This document shows positions 24,987 through 32,669 of a stretch of 42,831 nt of DNA, in pieces. Both the position numbers and the translations under genes were made by a program. The stretch's first letter is position 1; every line of letters starts with the position of its first letter. The stretch covers positions 1 through 42,831 of the forward strand of contig CAMZKN010000110.1 of the NCBI GenBank assembly GCA_947311315.1, read 5' to 3'. This DNA is from an uncultured Desulfobulbaceae bacterium. Lineage in GTDB: Bacteria > Desulfobacterota > Desulfobulbia > Desulfobulbales > Desulfocapsaceae. The notes under the pieces were generated by a model. The model worked only from the letters and a program-made list of their open reading frames with translations. It had not been told where the DNA came from and made no database searches.

Positions 24987-26522
24987 TCACACTCTTTTAT
25001 GCATCTGGTTCAGCATCTGCAGCATTTTTTCCTGCTGATCCATTTGTATTGCAGCAGCAGAAACGGGTACATCAACAGAATCTCCAGCAGATTCCTCTGG
25101 TGCTGTATGATCTTGTGCCCGCTTGGCCTGAAGAGCTCGTTCTTCTTCTTCACGCTTAGCCGCTTCGGCTTTCACCGCATCTGCTTCAGCCTGTTTTTTG
25201 GCCTCAGCATCGGCTTTTACTTTTGCCTCTGCATCAGCCTTCGCTTTCACTTCTGCTTCTGCTTTGGCTTTTGCATCAGCTGCTGCTTTAGCTTCTGCCT
25301 TGGCTTTGGCTTCAGCTTCGGCTTTTGCCTGTGCTGCAGGATCTACTGCAGGTTCGGTTTTTACTTCAGCTTTTGGCTCTGCTTTTGCTTTTGCCTTAGG
25401 AGCAGCCTTCTTTTTGGCAGGAGCAGCAGCTTTTGCCGCTGGTGCAGCTTTCTTCTTAGCAGGGGCAGCTTTCTTTTCTTCTTCGATGGTTAAATCAGGG
25501 GCGGGAGACAAGGCAGCAAAATCAACATCAGCTTCAGCCAGAATTTTCTTGATTTCAGCTGAATCAGAAAGAGAACCACCATCTGACAGCGCGTCAATGA
25601 ATTCTTTAGTCATTCGAATTGATTCAGGATGGCGCATTATGAGAATATTGGAACCACTGAGCAGATAGGATACAGCACCAACTGCTTCCATCATAATACC
25701 ACGTTTTTCAGGGTCTCCAAGAATAGGTGCCTCTTCTAGCGTCTGTTTTGCTTCCTTACACTTCCAGACCTCATTACCGAGATTGTTGATCATGGGAAAC
25801 TGGAGTTTGTCATCGCCCTGAATCATTGCAGCCATTGAAAGTCGTTCCATGACAGAGTAGGAATATTCCAACCCGTAACCGAGACCACCTGTGGTAGGAT
25901 CAACAAGAATCCTATCCATGGGCATTCCGAGATTTTCCAGGAGAATGTTAACCTGCTTTGCAAGGTTTACATCAATTGGAGATGAAGAAATAAGAGTATG
26001 ACCATAGCCCATTGCGGCAGCACCAATACCCTTGTAATTTTTTTCTTCAACAGGACCTAAAACGAGTTGCTCGCCCTGGCACTGTTCTGCAATGACTTTT
26101 AGTACGTTCTCATCTTTTTCCGGATTAGCACAACCCCAGACAATGAGAGGAACACTAATTGCAGCAAGAATCGATTTTACCGTTTCTGCAGCAGATTCCG
26201 GGCTCGCATCTTTATCATTGGGATCAATGGATTTCAGTTGCACGACAATCGCATCGGCACCAAAATCTTCTACACATTTTTTCGCCCAGGCGGCAGGATC
26301 AGACACCACATCCTTGAAATACTCCATTACGGGTGCTGGCCAATCTTCTGGTTCAATGTCCCAGATTTCCATAGCAATAATTGGCTTATTGGGCATGTCT
26401 CCTTCAAATGTATAAAAGGGATAACATGTTTCACCTCCAACAGTAATAGCTGAGTCGCCTTTACCTATGGAAATCGCTTTAATGCCGCCGGTATAGGATT
26501 CCTTCTTTAGTTCAAATCCCAC
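24987..26522 (-). CDS. acsD: Corrinoid/iron-sulfur protein small subunit with long Ala/Lys/Glu tail
   Basis: Small subunit of the corrinoid/iron-sulfur protein; with AcsC it carries the methyl group in acetyl-CoA synthesis or breakdown. The first ~330 residues form the AcsD/CdhD TIM-barrel (PFYTFEGDMPNKPIIAMEIWD, DADAIVV-type strand, LVDPTTGGLGYGLEYSYSVMERL). From about 345 to 470 there is an extreme low-complexity segment made mainly of Ala, Lys and Glu (repeats such as AKAEAEAKAKAEAKA), preceded by KKAAPAKKKAAP blocks. A polar end of about 40 residues follows, with QMDQQEKMLQMLNQMHKRV. The Moorella protein lacks such a tail, being about 320 residues. The start is GTG with a strong AAGGAGG. 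The tail may be a flexible tether or helical spacer within the CODH/ACS complex. Confidence 0.94.
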   Translation of the reverse strand: MGFELKKESYTGGIKAISIGKGDSAITVGGETCYPFYTFEGDMPNKPIIAMEIWDIEPEDWPAPVMEYFKDVVSDPAAWAKKCVEDFGADAIVVQLKSIDPNDKDASPESAAETVKSILAAISVPLIVWGCANPEKDENVLKVIAEQCQGEQLVLGPVEEKNYKGIGAAAMGYGHTLISSSPIDVNLAKQVNILLENLGMPMDRILVDPTTGGLGYGLEYSYSVMERLSMAAMIQGDDKLQFPMINNLGNEVWKCKEAKQTLEEAPILGDPEKRGIMMEAVGAVSYLLSGSNILIMRHPESIRMTKEFIDALSDGGSLSDSAEIKKILAEADVDFAALSPAPDLTIEEEKKAAPAKKKAAPAAKAAAPAKKKAAPKAKAKAEPKAEVKTEPAVDPAAQAKAEAEAKAKAEAKAAADAKAKAEAEVKAKADAEAKVKADAEAKKQAEADAVKAEAAKREEEERALQAKRAQDHTAPEESAGDSVDVPVSAAAIQMDQQEKMLQMLNQMHKRV

Positions 26523-26558
26523 TTTTGCCTCCTTACTGGTGAGTAATTTTTCTCCTGA

Positions 26559-26584
26559 AGATTGCCTTTTACTTTGAGCAATCT
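26559..26584 (-). promoter_or_regulatory. Stem-loop between the RACo gene and acsD
   Basis: AGATTGC (26559-26565) pairs with GCAATCT (26578-26584). It sits about 35 bp before the acsD GTG within a 141-bp spacer. A second small hairpin, TCCCG-CAAA-CGGGA, is at 26633-26646, close to the stop of the upstream gene. Both could tune relative expression of activator and enzyme. Confidence 0.4.
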
Positions 26585-26663
26585 CCCCTTTTCAACACTA
26601 GCCAAACAACAAGAGGTACAAAATGTATATCATCCCGCAAACGGGAAGTACTGTTAAAGGTTA

Positions 26664-28604
26664 CTACTCTGCCCGTTTATCCATTCGAGCTTTTAAACGT
26701 GGAAATTTTTCAACTTCTGTATGTGGCAGAAACATTGCTGCAATATAATTATCCATATAAGACGGTGTCTCAGAGAGTTCAAAGTTTGTCATTTTCTGAG
26801 TCACTGCAACCACATCTTTTCGTATACGGTTAGTTAGAGAACTCATACGCGCTCCCATAAGTGAGCCGTTTCCTATGAAGGTAACACGATCAGGGTCAAT
26901 TTCGGGCAGCAAACCAATTGTCATCGCTTTTTCCAAATCGATATAACTACCAAACCCGCCCGCAAGAATAATACGTTCGACCATATCCATGGACAAACCA
27001 ACCTCTTCAAGCAAAGTGATGCAACCACTGTATATTGCCCCTTTAGCCCGGATCAGATTATCAAGATCCGGCTCGGTGAGTACAATATCACGACCAATCT
27101 GGGTTTCATCCTGCCAGACAATTACATATTCCCATATACCATTTGTCTGACGAACCCTCGAAGTCTCATGTTCACGGTTAAATTTACCCCGATTGTTTAT
27201 CAGTCCCATCTCGAACATGATTGCAGCCATGGTAATGAGGCCGGATCCACAAATTCCCTTGGGACGCACATCACCTATGGTGAAAATCATCGGCTCGTAT
27301 GTTACTGGATCAAGTGAAAAATCTTCAATGGCGCCTTTTGCAGCCCGCATGCCGAACTCAATGCCGCCACCCTCAAACGCAGGTCCCGCTGAACATGCAG
27401 TACAGGCAAGCCAGTCTTCGTTACCGACAACAAGTTCCGCATTTGTGCCAATATCTAGAAAAAGGGTCAGAACTTCATCACGATACATGCCGGATCCCAT
27501 GACGCCAGCAACAATATCACCACCTACAAAACTCGACACCTGGGGATACATGAGGGCAATAGCATGATTATTGATATGTATACCAACAGTCTCAGCCAGA
27601 AAAGGTGGGTAAAGCGTGGCAGTTGGCACATATGGTGCCCGTCGGATGTTTCGAGGGTCGATCTGAAGGAACAACTGAGTCATTGTAGTGTTACCGGAGA
27701 AGGTAATTGTTGAAATATCTTCCCGATCCACTTCTGATTTTTTTATTATTTTTTCCAGTACGCTGTTTATCGTACCAACGACAACTTCCTGCAGTTTTTC
27801 AAGACCACCAGGTTTTTCCGCATACATTATGCGAGTTATTACATCTTCACCATAGCTAATCTGCCCGTTAAAATCTCCAGCTTCACCAAGACATCCCCCG
27901 GTTGCCAGATCAATCAGTTGTCCATAAATAGTGGTTGTCCCAATGTCTATGGCCACCGCATAATTTTCACCGGTCGTATCTCCCGGTTGCACATTAATAA
28001 TGAGATTTTTACCATCGCTTCTCACGGGCCGTATAACTGTAACAGTTACCTGAAATTCACCATCCCGCATTGCACCAGGCAGTTTACGGATAACCGACAA
28101 TGTCAGCTCAAGTTTGTGTTCATCCGCTTCAAGTTTAAGGTATTCAATAAGCCTGGTGACATCAGGCATATTATTCTGGGCACTGGGGGGAGAAAGTGTA
28201 AGAAATATTTTTTCTACAGGTGGGATAAAAAGCCCTTCTTCTTTCAGGCTTTCAAAATCCATATGCTTAATGGTTGCAGTTCTCCGCGGAGCAGCCTGCA
28301 GATTCATCACACTTTTGTCCATGGATGACTCTACAGGGACTCGAACGACAACATCTTCAGTTATTTTGGCAAGACATGCCAGGCGATACCCTTTCTCAAC
28401 GTCTTCAGGAGAAATTCGTTCGGAAAGCCCGCCGTCAACATTTCCCTGCTCGACGATTATACGGCATTTCCCACACACCCCCTCACCGCCACAGGAGGCA
28501 TTAATATGCACGCCACCCTGCAGAGCGGCTCTAATGAGACTCTCACCTGTGGGGACAGTTACAACTCTGTCATGTGGTAAAAATGTTACACTGCATTCAC
28601 TCAT
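26664..28604 (-). CDS. acsV: Reductive activator of corrinoid/iron-sulfur protein (RACo, AcsV-type)
   Basis: ATP-dependent activator that re-reduces cob(II)alamin in the corrinoid/iron-sulfur protein after accidental oxidation. The N-terminal ferredoxin-like domain holds the [2Fe-2S] ligands C38, C44, C47 and C77 (ASCGGEGVCGKC and RLACLA). After a linker, an ASKHA ATPase core begins near 215 (AVAIDIGTTTIYGQLIDL) with FLDIGTNAEL near 385 and ILAGGFGSYIDLEKA near 565. The 646 residues match the family. It is the first gene of the acs operon, with AAAGGAAG before the ATG, so the repair factor is made together with its target. Confidence 0.93.
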   Translation of the reverse strand: MSECSVTFLPHDRVVTVPTGESLIRAALQGGVHINASCGGEGVCGKCRIIVEQGNVDGGLSERISPEDVEKGYRLACLAKITEDVVVRVPVESSMDKSVMNLQAAPRRTATIKHMDFESLKEEGLFIPPVEKIFLTLSPPSAQNNMPDVTRLIEYLKLEADEHKLELTLSVIRKLPGAMRDGEFQVTVTVIRPVRSDGKNLIINVQPGDTTGENYAVAIDIGTTTIYGQLIDLATGGCLGEAGDFNGQISYGEDVITRIMYAEKPGGLEKLQEVVVGTINSVLEKIIKKSEVDREDISTITFSGNTTMTQLFLQIDPRNIRRAPYVPTATLYPPFLAETVGIHINNHAIALMYPQVSSFVGGDIVAGVMGSGMYRDEVLTLFLDIGTNAELVVGNEDWLACTACSAGPAFEGGGIEFGMRAAKGAIEDFSLDPVTYEPMIFTIGDVRPKGICGSGLITMAAIMFEMGLINNRGKFNREHETSRVRQTNGIWEYVIVWQDETQIGRDIVLTEPDLDNLIRAKGAIYSGCITLLEEVGLSMDMVERIILAGGFGSYIDLEKAMTIGLLPEIDPDRVTFIGNGSLMGARMSSLTNRIRKDVVAVTQKMTNFELSETPSYMDNYIAAMFLPHTEVEKFPRLKARMDKRAE

Positions 28605-28800
28605 ACGGGCTTCCTTTTACTGGGAAACAGATCAATTAATCATCTCCTTTAACACATCGCGCAAAAATGACAGGTAAAGCTAGTTTTACTTAGCAATTAT
28701 CAGACATCACCAACCTGTTTCTGCAACAATGTATAAAACAGATACACTCCCGAAACTCCCCTCGAGCAAGCTTTTATACAAGGGGCAAATATATCATATA

Positions 28801-28830
28801 TTTTCACACTTACAACTTGTAAATGTGAAA
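28801..28830. promoter_or_regulatory. Extended palindrome upstream of the acs operon (candidate operator)
   Basis: The 402-bp gap 28605-29006 holds no gene that I can support. It contains a 29-bp near-perfect palindrome, TTTCACA-c-TTACAA-c-TTGTAA-a-TGTGAAA (28802-28830), about 200 bp before the RACo start codon. Symmetry and length suit a dimeric regulator site. The arms do not fit the CRP or FNR consensus. No promoter was identified next to it. Confidence 0.5.
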
Positions 28831-28882
28831 TTTTCCTTTAAAACTCCATTAATTCCCCAATAAACAGTTGTTCTTTTTTGCT

Positions 28883-28920
28883 GGAGCTTTGTATCACTTT
28901 TTCTGATACAAAAAGCCTCC
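28883..28920. other. Stem-loop upstream of the acs operon
   Basis: GGAGCTTTGTATCA (28883-28896) can pair with TGATACAAAAAGCCTCC (28904-28920), with a small bulge, around a 7-nt loop. No T-run follows on either strand. It may be a leader structure of the acs transcript or a terminator remnant of the Cys-rich gene at 29007. Confidence 0.45.
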
Positions 28921-29006
28921 GCTTCACATGTATTCAATATCAGGGAAAATTGTTAAACCTAGCAAACCTGGAAGCAACCGAAGTTAACACATTACCAAGT
29001 TAGGCA

Positions 29007-29168
29007 TCAATCAATTTCGCTCCTTGCTTTCTTTTTATTTTTCTTTTCTTTTTCCAAAAAATGGCTGACACAAGAGGATCTATACTTACAGTAAAAATCA
29101 GGGTCAGCACATTGTAGGCATTCAAAACAAGACGACTCTACAGCATGATGTTTTTTACATTTACCCAT
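29007..29168 (-). CDS. Small Cys-rich protein, probable metal binder
   Basis: A short reading frame encoding about 53 residues, beginning MGKCKKHHAVESSCFECLQC and continuing ADPDFYCKYRSSCVSHF with a very basic C-terminus. The Cys/His pattern (C4, H7, H8, C14, C17, C20, C27, C33) is dense enough for a zinc or Fe-S knuckle. From memory, Desulfobacterota genomes carry similar small proteins with a CKxH start and a CLxCxDPxxYCKFRxSC core; this copy appears to lack part of the middle. The frame is open further upstream (ATG 29210, TTG 29219) and no start has a strong ribosome-binding site, so the start is uncertain. It is transcribed toward the acs operon. Confidence 0.6.
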   Translation of the reverse strand: MGKCKKHHAVESSCFECLQCADPDFYCKYRSSCVSHFLEKEKKNKKKARSEID

Positions 29169-29466
29169 CGCACCCACACACGTATCAATTCTGCTGATAT
29201 AGCTGAGCATTTTTAGCAATATTCAAACTCGCCAACTTAATTTAAGCAAAAAATTATATAGGAACAGAATATATAAGTCAAAAAAAATCTGTTAGAAAAT
29301 TGCAGTTGAAAACTTTGCCCATTTTCTTGATTTTAATTACAACTTTTACCGAGTAAGGTGCTCAATAGTGTGGTTCATTTCAGCATCACGTCCATAACGC
29401 TCCTTGCAGGGTGTGTTAAAAAAGTTCCAAAAAACTGATACCCTTTCTCAGGGGTTTAATTGTTCT

Positions 29467-31224
29467 ATGAAAGCCATTCAACTCCCACTCGGCAAAGACT
29501 CCAGCATTGATGAAACAATTACAAAGGTAACACGTCTACTCGAAAGACTCGGACTGTTACCAGAACCGACAAGCTGGATTAACCCAGCACCCCACTGCTG
29601 GTCTGTCCACCTCTCAATTAAAAATTTCCCATTTCTTTCCACTAACGGAAAAGGAGTATCCAGAGATGCGTGCCTGGCAAGTGGACTAATGGAATTTTGG
29701 GAACGGCTGTCTACAAACTTTTTTTTCAGCGATTATTATCTCGATGATGACCACAATCCACCCTTTATACATCATCCAAGCGAGAGGTGGTTTCCATTCA
29801 ACTTTCATGACAATGGCCTTGTCACCACTGTGAACAACCCCGGTTTTTTAAATGAGAAGCTTTGTAAATTTTACAATCCGAGTGGCGACCTGACGTACCA
29901 CTATCTGTTTGACAACAATAGCGACCTCAGCAAAGCACGCGGTATCTGTACATTGCCATTTCATAACGTTACGAGTAACGAAGAAGTCTATTTCCCTGTC
30001 AGCCTTCTCAACAATCTCTACGTCAGTAACGGTATGGCGGCAGGCAATTCAGAAGCAGAATGTTGCGCCCAGGCGCTCTCCGAAATAATAGAGCGGTTTG
30101 TTAAAAACATTATTATTTCAAATGGATTAAGCCTTCCCGACATACCGACCTCAACACTGAGGACATTCCCGGATCTTGCAGCTATTCTCGAAAAGCTCAG
30201 AAGCCAGGAATATATTATTCAGATAAAAGATGCTTCACTCGGCGGCAAATATCCAGTCATTTGCGCTCTTCTAACAAACCCTAAAAATGGCGGTGTTTTT
30301 GCAGCTTTTGGAGCAAACTGCAGGTTAAAGATTGCTCTTGAACGAACACTGACAGAATTGTTACAGGGCCGCGACCTCGATCAATTGAGTAATTTCAGCA
30401 CTCCAAACCATGACCTTCAAATGGTAGCTGATCCCTTCAACCTTGAAAGCCATTTTATCGATTCGGATGGTCTTCTTTCCTGGAAAATGTTCAGAGACCA
30501 CGCTGATTTTAATTTTTCACCATGGGATTTTACAGGCTCCACAGAAGAAGAATTTGAGACACTGAAAAATCTTATAACAAAAAACGGATATGAAATATTT
30601 CGAGCAGATTATTCACATGGAGGATTGTTCAGCTATCGTATTCTTGTACCCGGCATGTCAGAGATTTATCCGCTCGACGACTTGAGCTGGAATAACAGGA
30701 TAACCGGTGCAACCCTTCGCTCTCACCTGCTGCGTCTTCCAGATATGGAAAAAGGGGAGCTTGAGCATTTTATTAACCTAATAGAAGAGTCAGGACTCAA
30801 TGACTTTCAAAAAATTTCCGATTCCATTGGAGTGCTTTTTGACAAAACATCCTGTTGGTTTACGCTGACCATCGGAGAATTAAAAGCACTCATTTACCTA
30901 GCCCTACAACAGCATGAGAACGCTTTTGAGTGGTGTCACTGGTGCCTTGAATACCCGCCCCTCACCGAGGACAGGCGTAAACTATTTCGCCTGCTTCATG
31001 CAATGGTTGGCCTGCACATCGCAGGTGGAGCCATCGCCGAATACACAGAATATCTTATTGCCTCGTTCAGCCAACAGGAACTTGCTGAAACACAATCGAT
31101 AATTGCGGGAACATCTGTCTTCCCGGGACTCACCTTTGGCAGTACCTGGTCAGATATTTCCGTAGAACACAAAAAAATGCTCTCACTCTATAGAAAATTC
31201 AAAACAACGTACAACACTCTGTAA
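29467..31224 (+). CDS. ycaO: YcaO-type ATP-dependent cyclodehydratase-like protein
   Basis: Homologue of E. coli YcaO, with the same length (585 residues) and extensive similarity along the whole protein: SWINPAPHCWSVHL, FLSTNGKGVSRDACLASGLMEF, ERLSTNFFFSDYY, SLLNNLYVSNGMAAGNS, SEIIERFVKN, SLGGKYPVICALL, RTLTELLQGRDLDQL, IPGMS-type VPGMSEIYP. In E. coli YcaO is linked to RimO-dependent beta-methylthiolation of ribosomal protein S12; the catalytic chemistry remains unclear. The family's ATP-binding Glu-rich segments are present, and no precursor peptide or dehydrogenase gene is nearby, arguing against a RiPP cluster. The frame opens upstream at a TTG (29404), but homology starts at the ATG at 29467, with AGGGG about 14 bp upstream. 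Confidence 0.92.
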   Translation: MKAIQLPLGKDSSIDETITKVTRLLERLGLLPEPTSWINPAPHCWSVHLSIKNFPFLSTNGKGVSRDACLASGLMEFWERLSTNFFFSDYYLDDDHNPPFIHHPSERWFPFNFHDNGLVTTVNNPGFLNEKLCKFYNPSGDLTYHYLFDNNSDLSKARGICTLPFHNVTSNEEVYFPVSLLNNLYVSNGMAAGNSEAECCAQALSEIIERFVKNIIISNGLSLPDIPTSTLRTFPDLAAILEKLRSQEYIIQIKDASLGGKYPVICALLTNPKNGGVFAAFGANCRLKIALERTLTELLQGRDLDQLSNFSTPNHDLQMVADPFNLESHFIDSDGLLSWKMFRDHADFNFSPWDFTGSTEEEFETLKNLITKNGYEIFRADYSHGGLFSYRILVPGMSEIYPLDDLSWNNRITGATLRSHLLRLPDMEKGELEHFINLIEESGLNDFQKISDSIGVLFDKTSCWFTLTIGELKALIYLALQQHENAFEWCHWCLEYPPLTEDRRKLFRLLHAMVGLHIAGGAIAEYTEYLIASFSQQELAETQSIIAGTSVFPGLTFGSTWSDISVEHKKMLSLYRKFKTTYNTL

Positions 31225-31243
31225 CAACACTCCGGGGTGACAA

Positions 31244-32446
31244 TTATTCCAGCACAGATTTAACTTCACGTGCGATTGCCAGTTCTTCATTTGTTGGAAT
31301 TCCCCATATCTGAACCTTGCTTTTTTCAGCACTCAACCTGACAGGCTCCTTCACCCTCTGATTGTTTACAACAGGGTCAAGTTCAATACCAAAACATCCT
31401 AGTCCTTCAAGAGATTTTTGTCGTACAATCGGGTCATTTTCACCGATTCCTGCAGTAAAAACAATACCATCAACCCGACCAAGAACTGCCATAAAGGCTC
31501 CGATATATTTTCTATTTCGATACGTCTGCACCTCAAGAGCAAGCTCTGCTCTTTTGTCTCCTGCTTCTATTGCCGCGTGGATGTCACGCATATCATTGAG
31601 CCCACAGAGACCTTTAAGTCCGGATTCCTTATTAAGAAGATTATCTATATCACCAATAGACATATTACAATTACGCACAAGGAAGGCGTGAATGGCCGGA
31701 TCGACATCACCACTTCTCGTTCCCATAACAAGCCCCTCAAGAGGCGTCATCCCCAGTGTTGTATCCACACTTTCACCATTTTTTATGGCTGCCATAGAGC
31801 ATCCATTACCTAAATGGATGGTGATTAGATTGATCTTATTTAGGGGTTTCCCAATCAGACGTGCACATTCACTGGCCACAAATTTATGTGAAGTGCCATG
31901 AAAACCATAGCGTCTAATGTGTTGTTGTTCATACAGGTTATAGGGCAAGGCATAGTGATATGCATATGCAGGAATGGTCTGATGAAAAGCCGTATCAAAA
32001 ACAGCCACCTGTGATGCAGTTGGAAACAGTTCCTGAGCGACACGAATACCATCAATATTTGCAGGGTTATGAAGGGGTGCAAGGGGTATGTTTTTTTTAA
32101 CAACCTCCATCATTTCATCAGTGATAATCGTCGGTTGCTGAAAATCTTCACCACCATGAACTACCCGGTGGCCCACAGCTGCAATATCAGTATAATCAGA
32201 GATAACGTCCGAATCTGACCCAAGACACTCAACAATCATATGCATACCAGCCCTGTGGTCGGTAACAATTCTTTTTTCCTCTACTTCCTTCTCATCATCA
32301 GCTCCAGGAGTAAAGACACACTTCAACACCCCCTGGGGCTCCCCTATTCTTTCAACCAACCCCGTTGCCAGAATGGATTCGTCGTTCATATCAAGAAGTT
32401 GAAATTTAATCGAAGAACTTCCAGAGTTAATAACTAATATTTTCAT
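31244..32446 (-). CDS. ackA: Acetate kinase
   Basis: Interconverts acetyl phosphate plus ADP with acetate plus ATP. The 400-residue ASKHA-fold enzyme starts MKILVINSGSSSIKF and shows GHRVVHGGEDF, VAVFDTAFHQTIP, YGFHGTSHKFVA, LITIHLGNGCSMAA and the C-terminal FTAGIGENDP, all acetate kinase signatures. No phosphotransacetylase gene lies in the window. With acetyl-CoA synthase upstream in the same genome, it gives a route for ATP from acetyl-CoA, or for acetate activation. It is convergent with ycaO with 19 bp between the stops. Confidence 0.97.
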   Translation of the reverse strand: MKILVINSGSSSIKFQLLDMNDESILATGLVERIGEPQGVLKCVFTPGADDEKEVEEKRIVTDHRAGMHMIVECLGSDSDVISDYTDIAAVGHRVVHGGEDFQQPTIITDEMMEVVKKNIPLAPLHNPANIDGIRVAQELFPTASQVAVFDTAFHQTIPAYAYHYALPYNLYEQQHIRRYGFHGTSHKFVASECARLIGKPLNKINLITIHLGNGCSMAAIKNGESVDTTLGMTPLEGLVMGTRSGDVDPAIHAFLVRNCNMSIGDIDNLLNKESGLKGLCGLNDMRDIHAAIEAGDKRAELALEVQTYRNRKYIGAFMAVLGRVDGIVFTAGIGENDPIVRQKSLEGLGCFGIELDPVVNNQRVKEPVRLSAEKSKVQIWGIPTNEELAIAREVKSVLE

Positions 32447-32492
32447 AAGATTTATTCATTCCCTATTGGCTATCTTGCAGTACTGTTTATCA

Positions 32493-32609
32493 TTAAACGT
32501 CCAACACACCAGTTGCCTTCTTTACCATGGAAGCATGATTTTTTGCAATTTCTTTCACATCCTTTTCCAGGCTGATGTTTGTACTTCTCATTTTATAAAT
32601 ATACCCCAT
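32493..32609 (-). CDS. Possible small protein upstream of ackA (38 aa)
   Basis: A 38-codon frame starting MGYIYKMRSTNISLEKDVKE with AAAAGGA 9 bp before the ATG, ending 46 bp upstream of ackA on the same strand. The middle could form an amphipathic helix. No homologue was recognised. It could be a genuine leader or small protein, or chance; the ribosome-binding site is the main argument for it. Confidence 0.3.
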   Translation of the reverse strand: MGYIYKMRSTNISLEKDVKEIAKNHASMVKKATGVLDV

Positions 32610-32669
32610 CGCTTTTTCCTTTTAACAAATAGAGCCACAAAAGAAAAACCGTGGTAATAATCACTAGAG

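Noticed and set aside
24693..25493. A Cys/Phe-rich frame of 266 codons, and an Ala/Ser-rich frame at 25198-25668
   Set aside because: Both are antisense to the Ala/Lys/Glu tail of AcsD. The odd composition is simply the complement of the low-complexity codons.
26559..26584. A full terminator between the RACo gene and acsD
   Set aside because: The stem is only 7 bp and no T-run follows on the coding strand, so read-through into acsD is expected.
28861..28920. A riboswitch (for example cobalamin) in the acs leader
   Set aside because: The region has a simple stem-loop only. I could not find the conserved cobalamin B12-box or another aptamer core, so no riboswitch is claimed.
29404..29466. Upstream TTG start for ycaO
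   Set aside because: Alignment from memory with E. coli YcaO begins at the ATG at 29467, and the resulting 585 residues match the family length.
29467..31224. YcaO as the core of a RiPP (thiazole/oxazole peptide) cluster
   Set aside because: The sequence follows E. coli YcaO throughout, and no precursor peptide, E1-like partner or dehydrogenase gene lies nearby.
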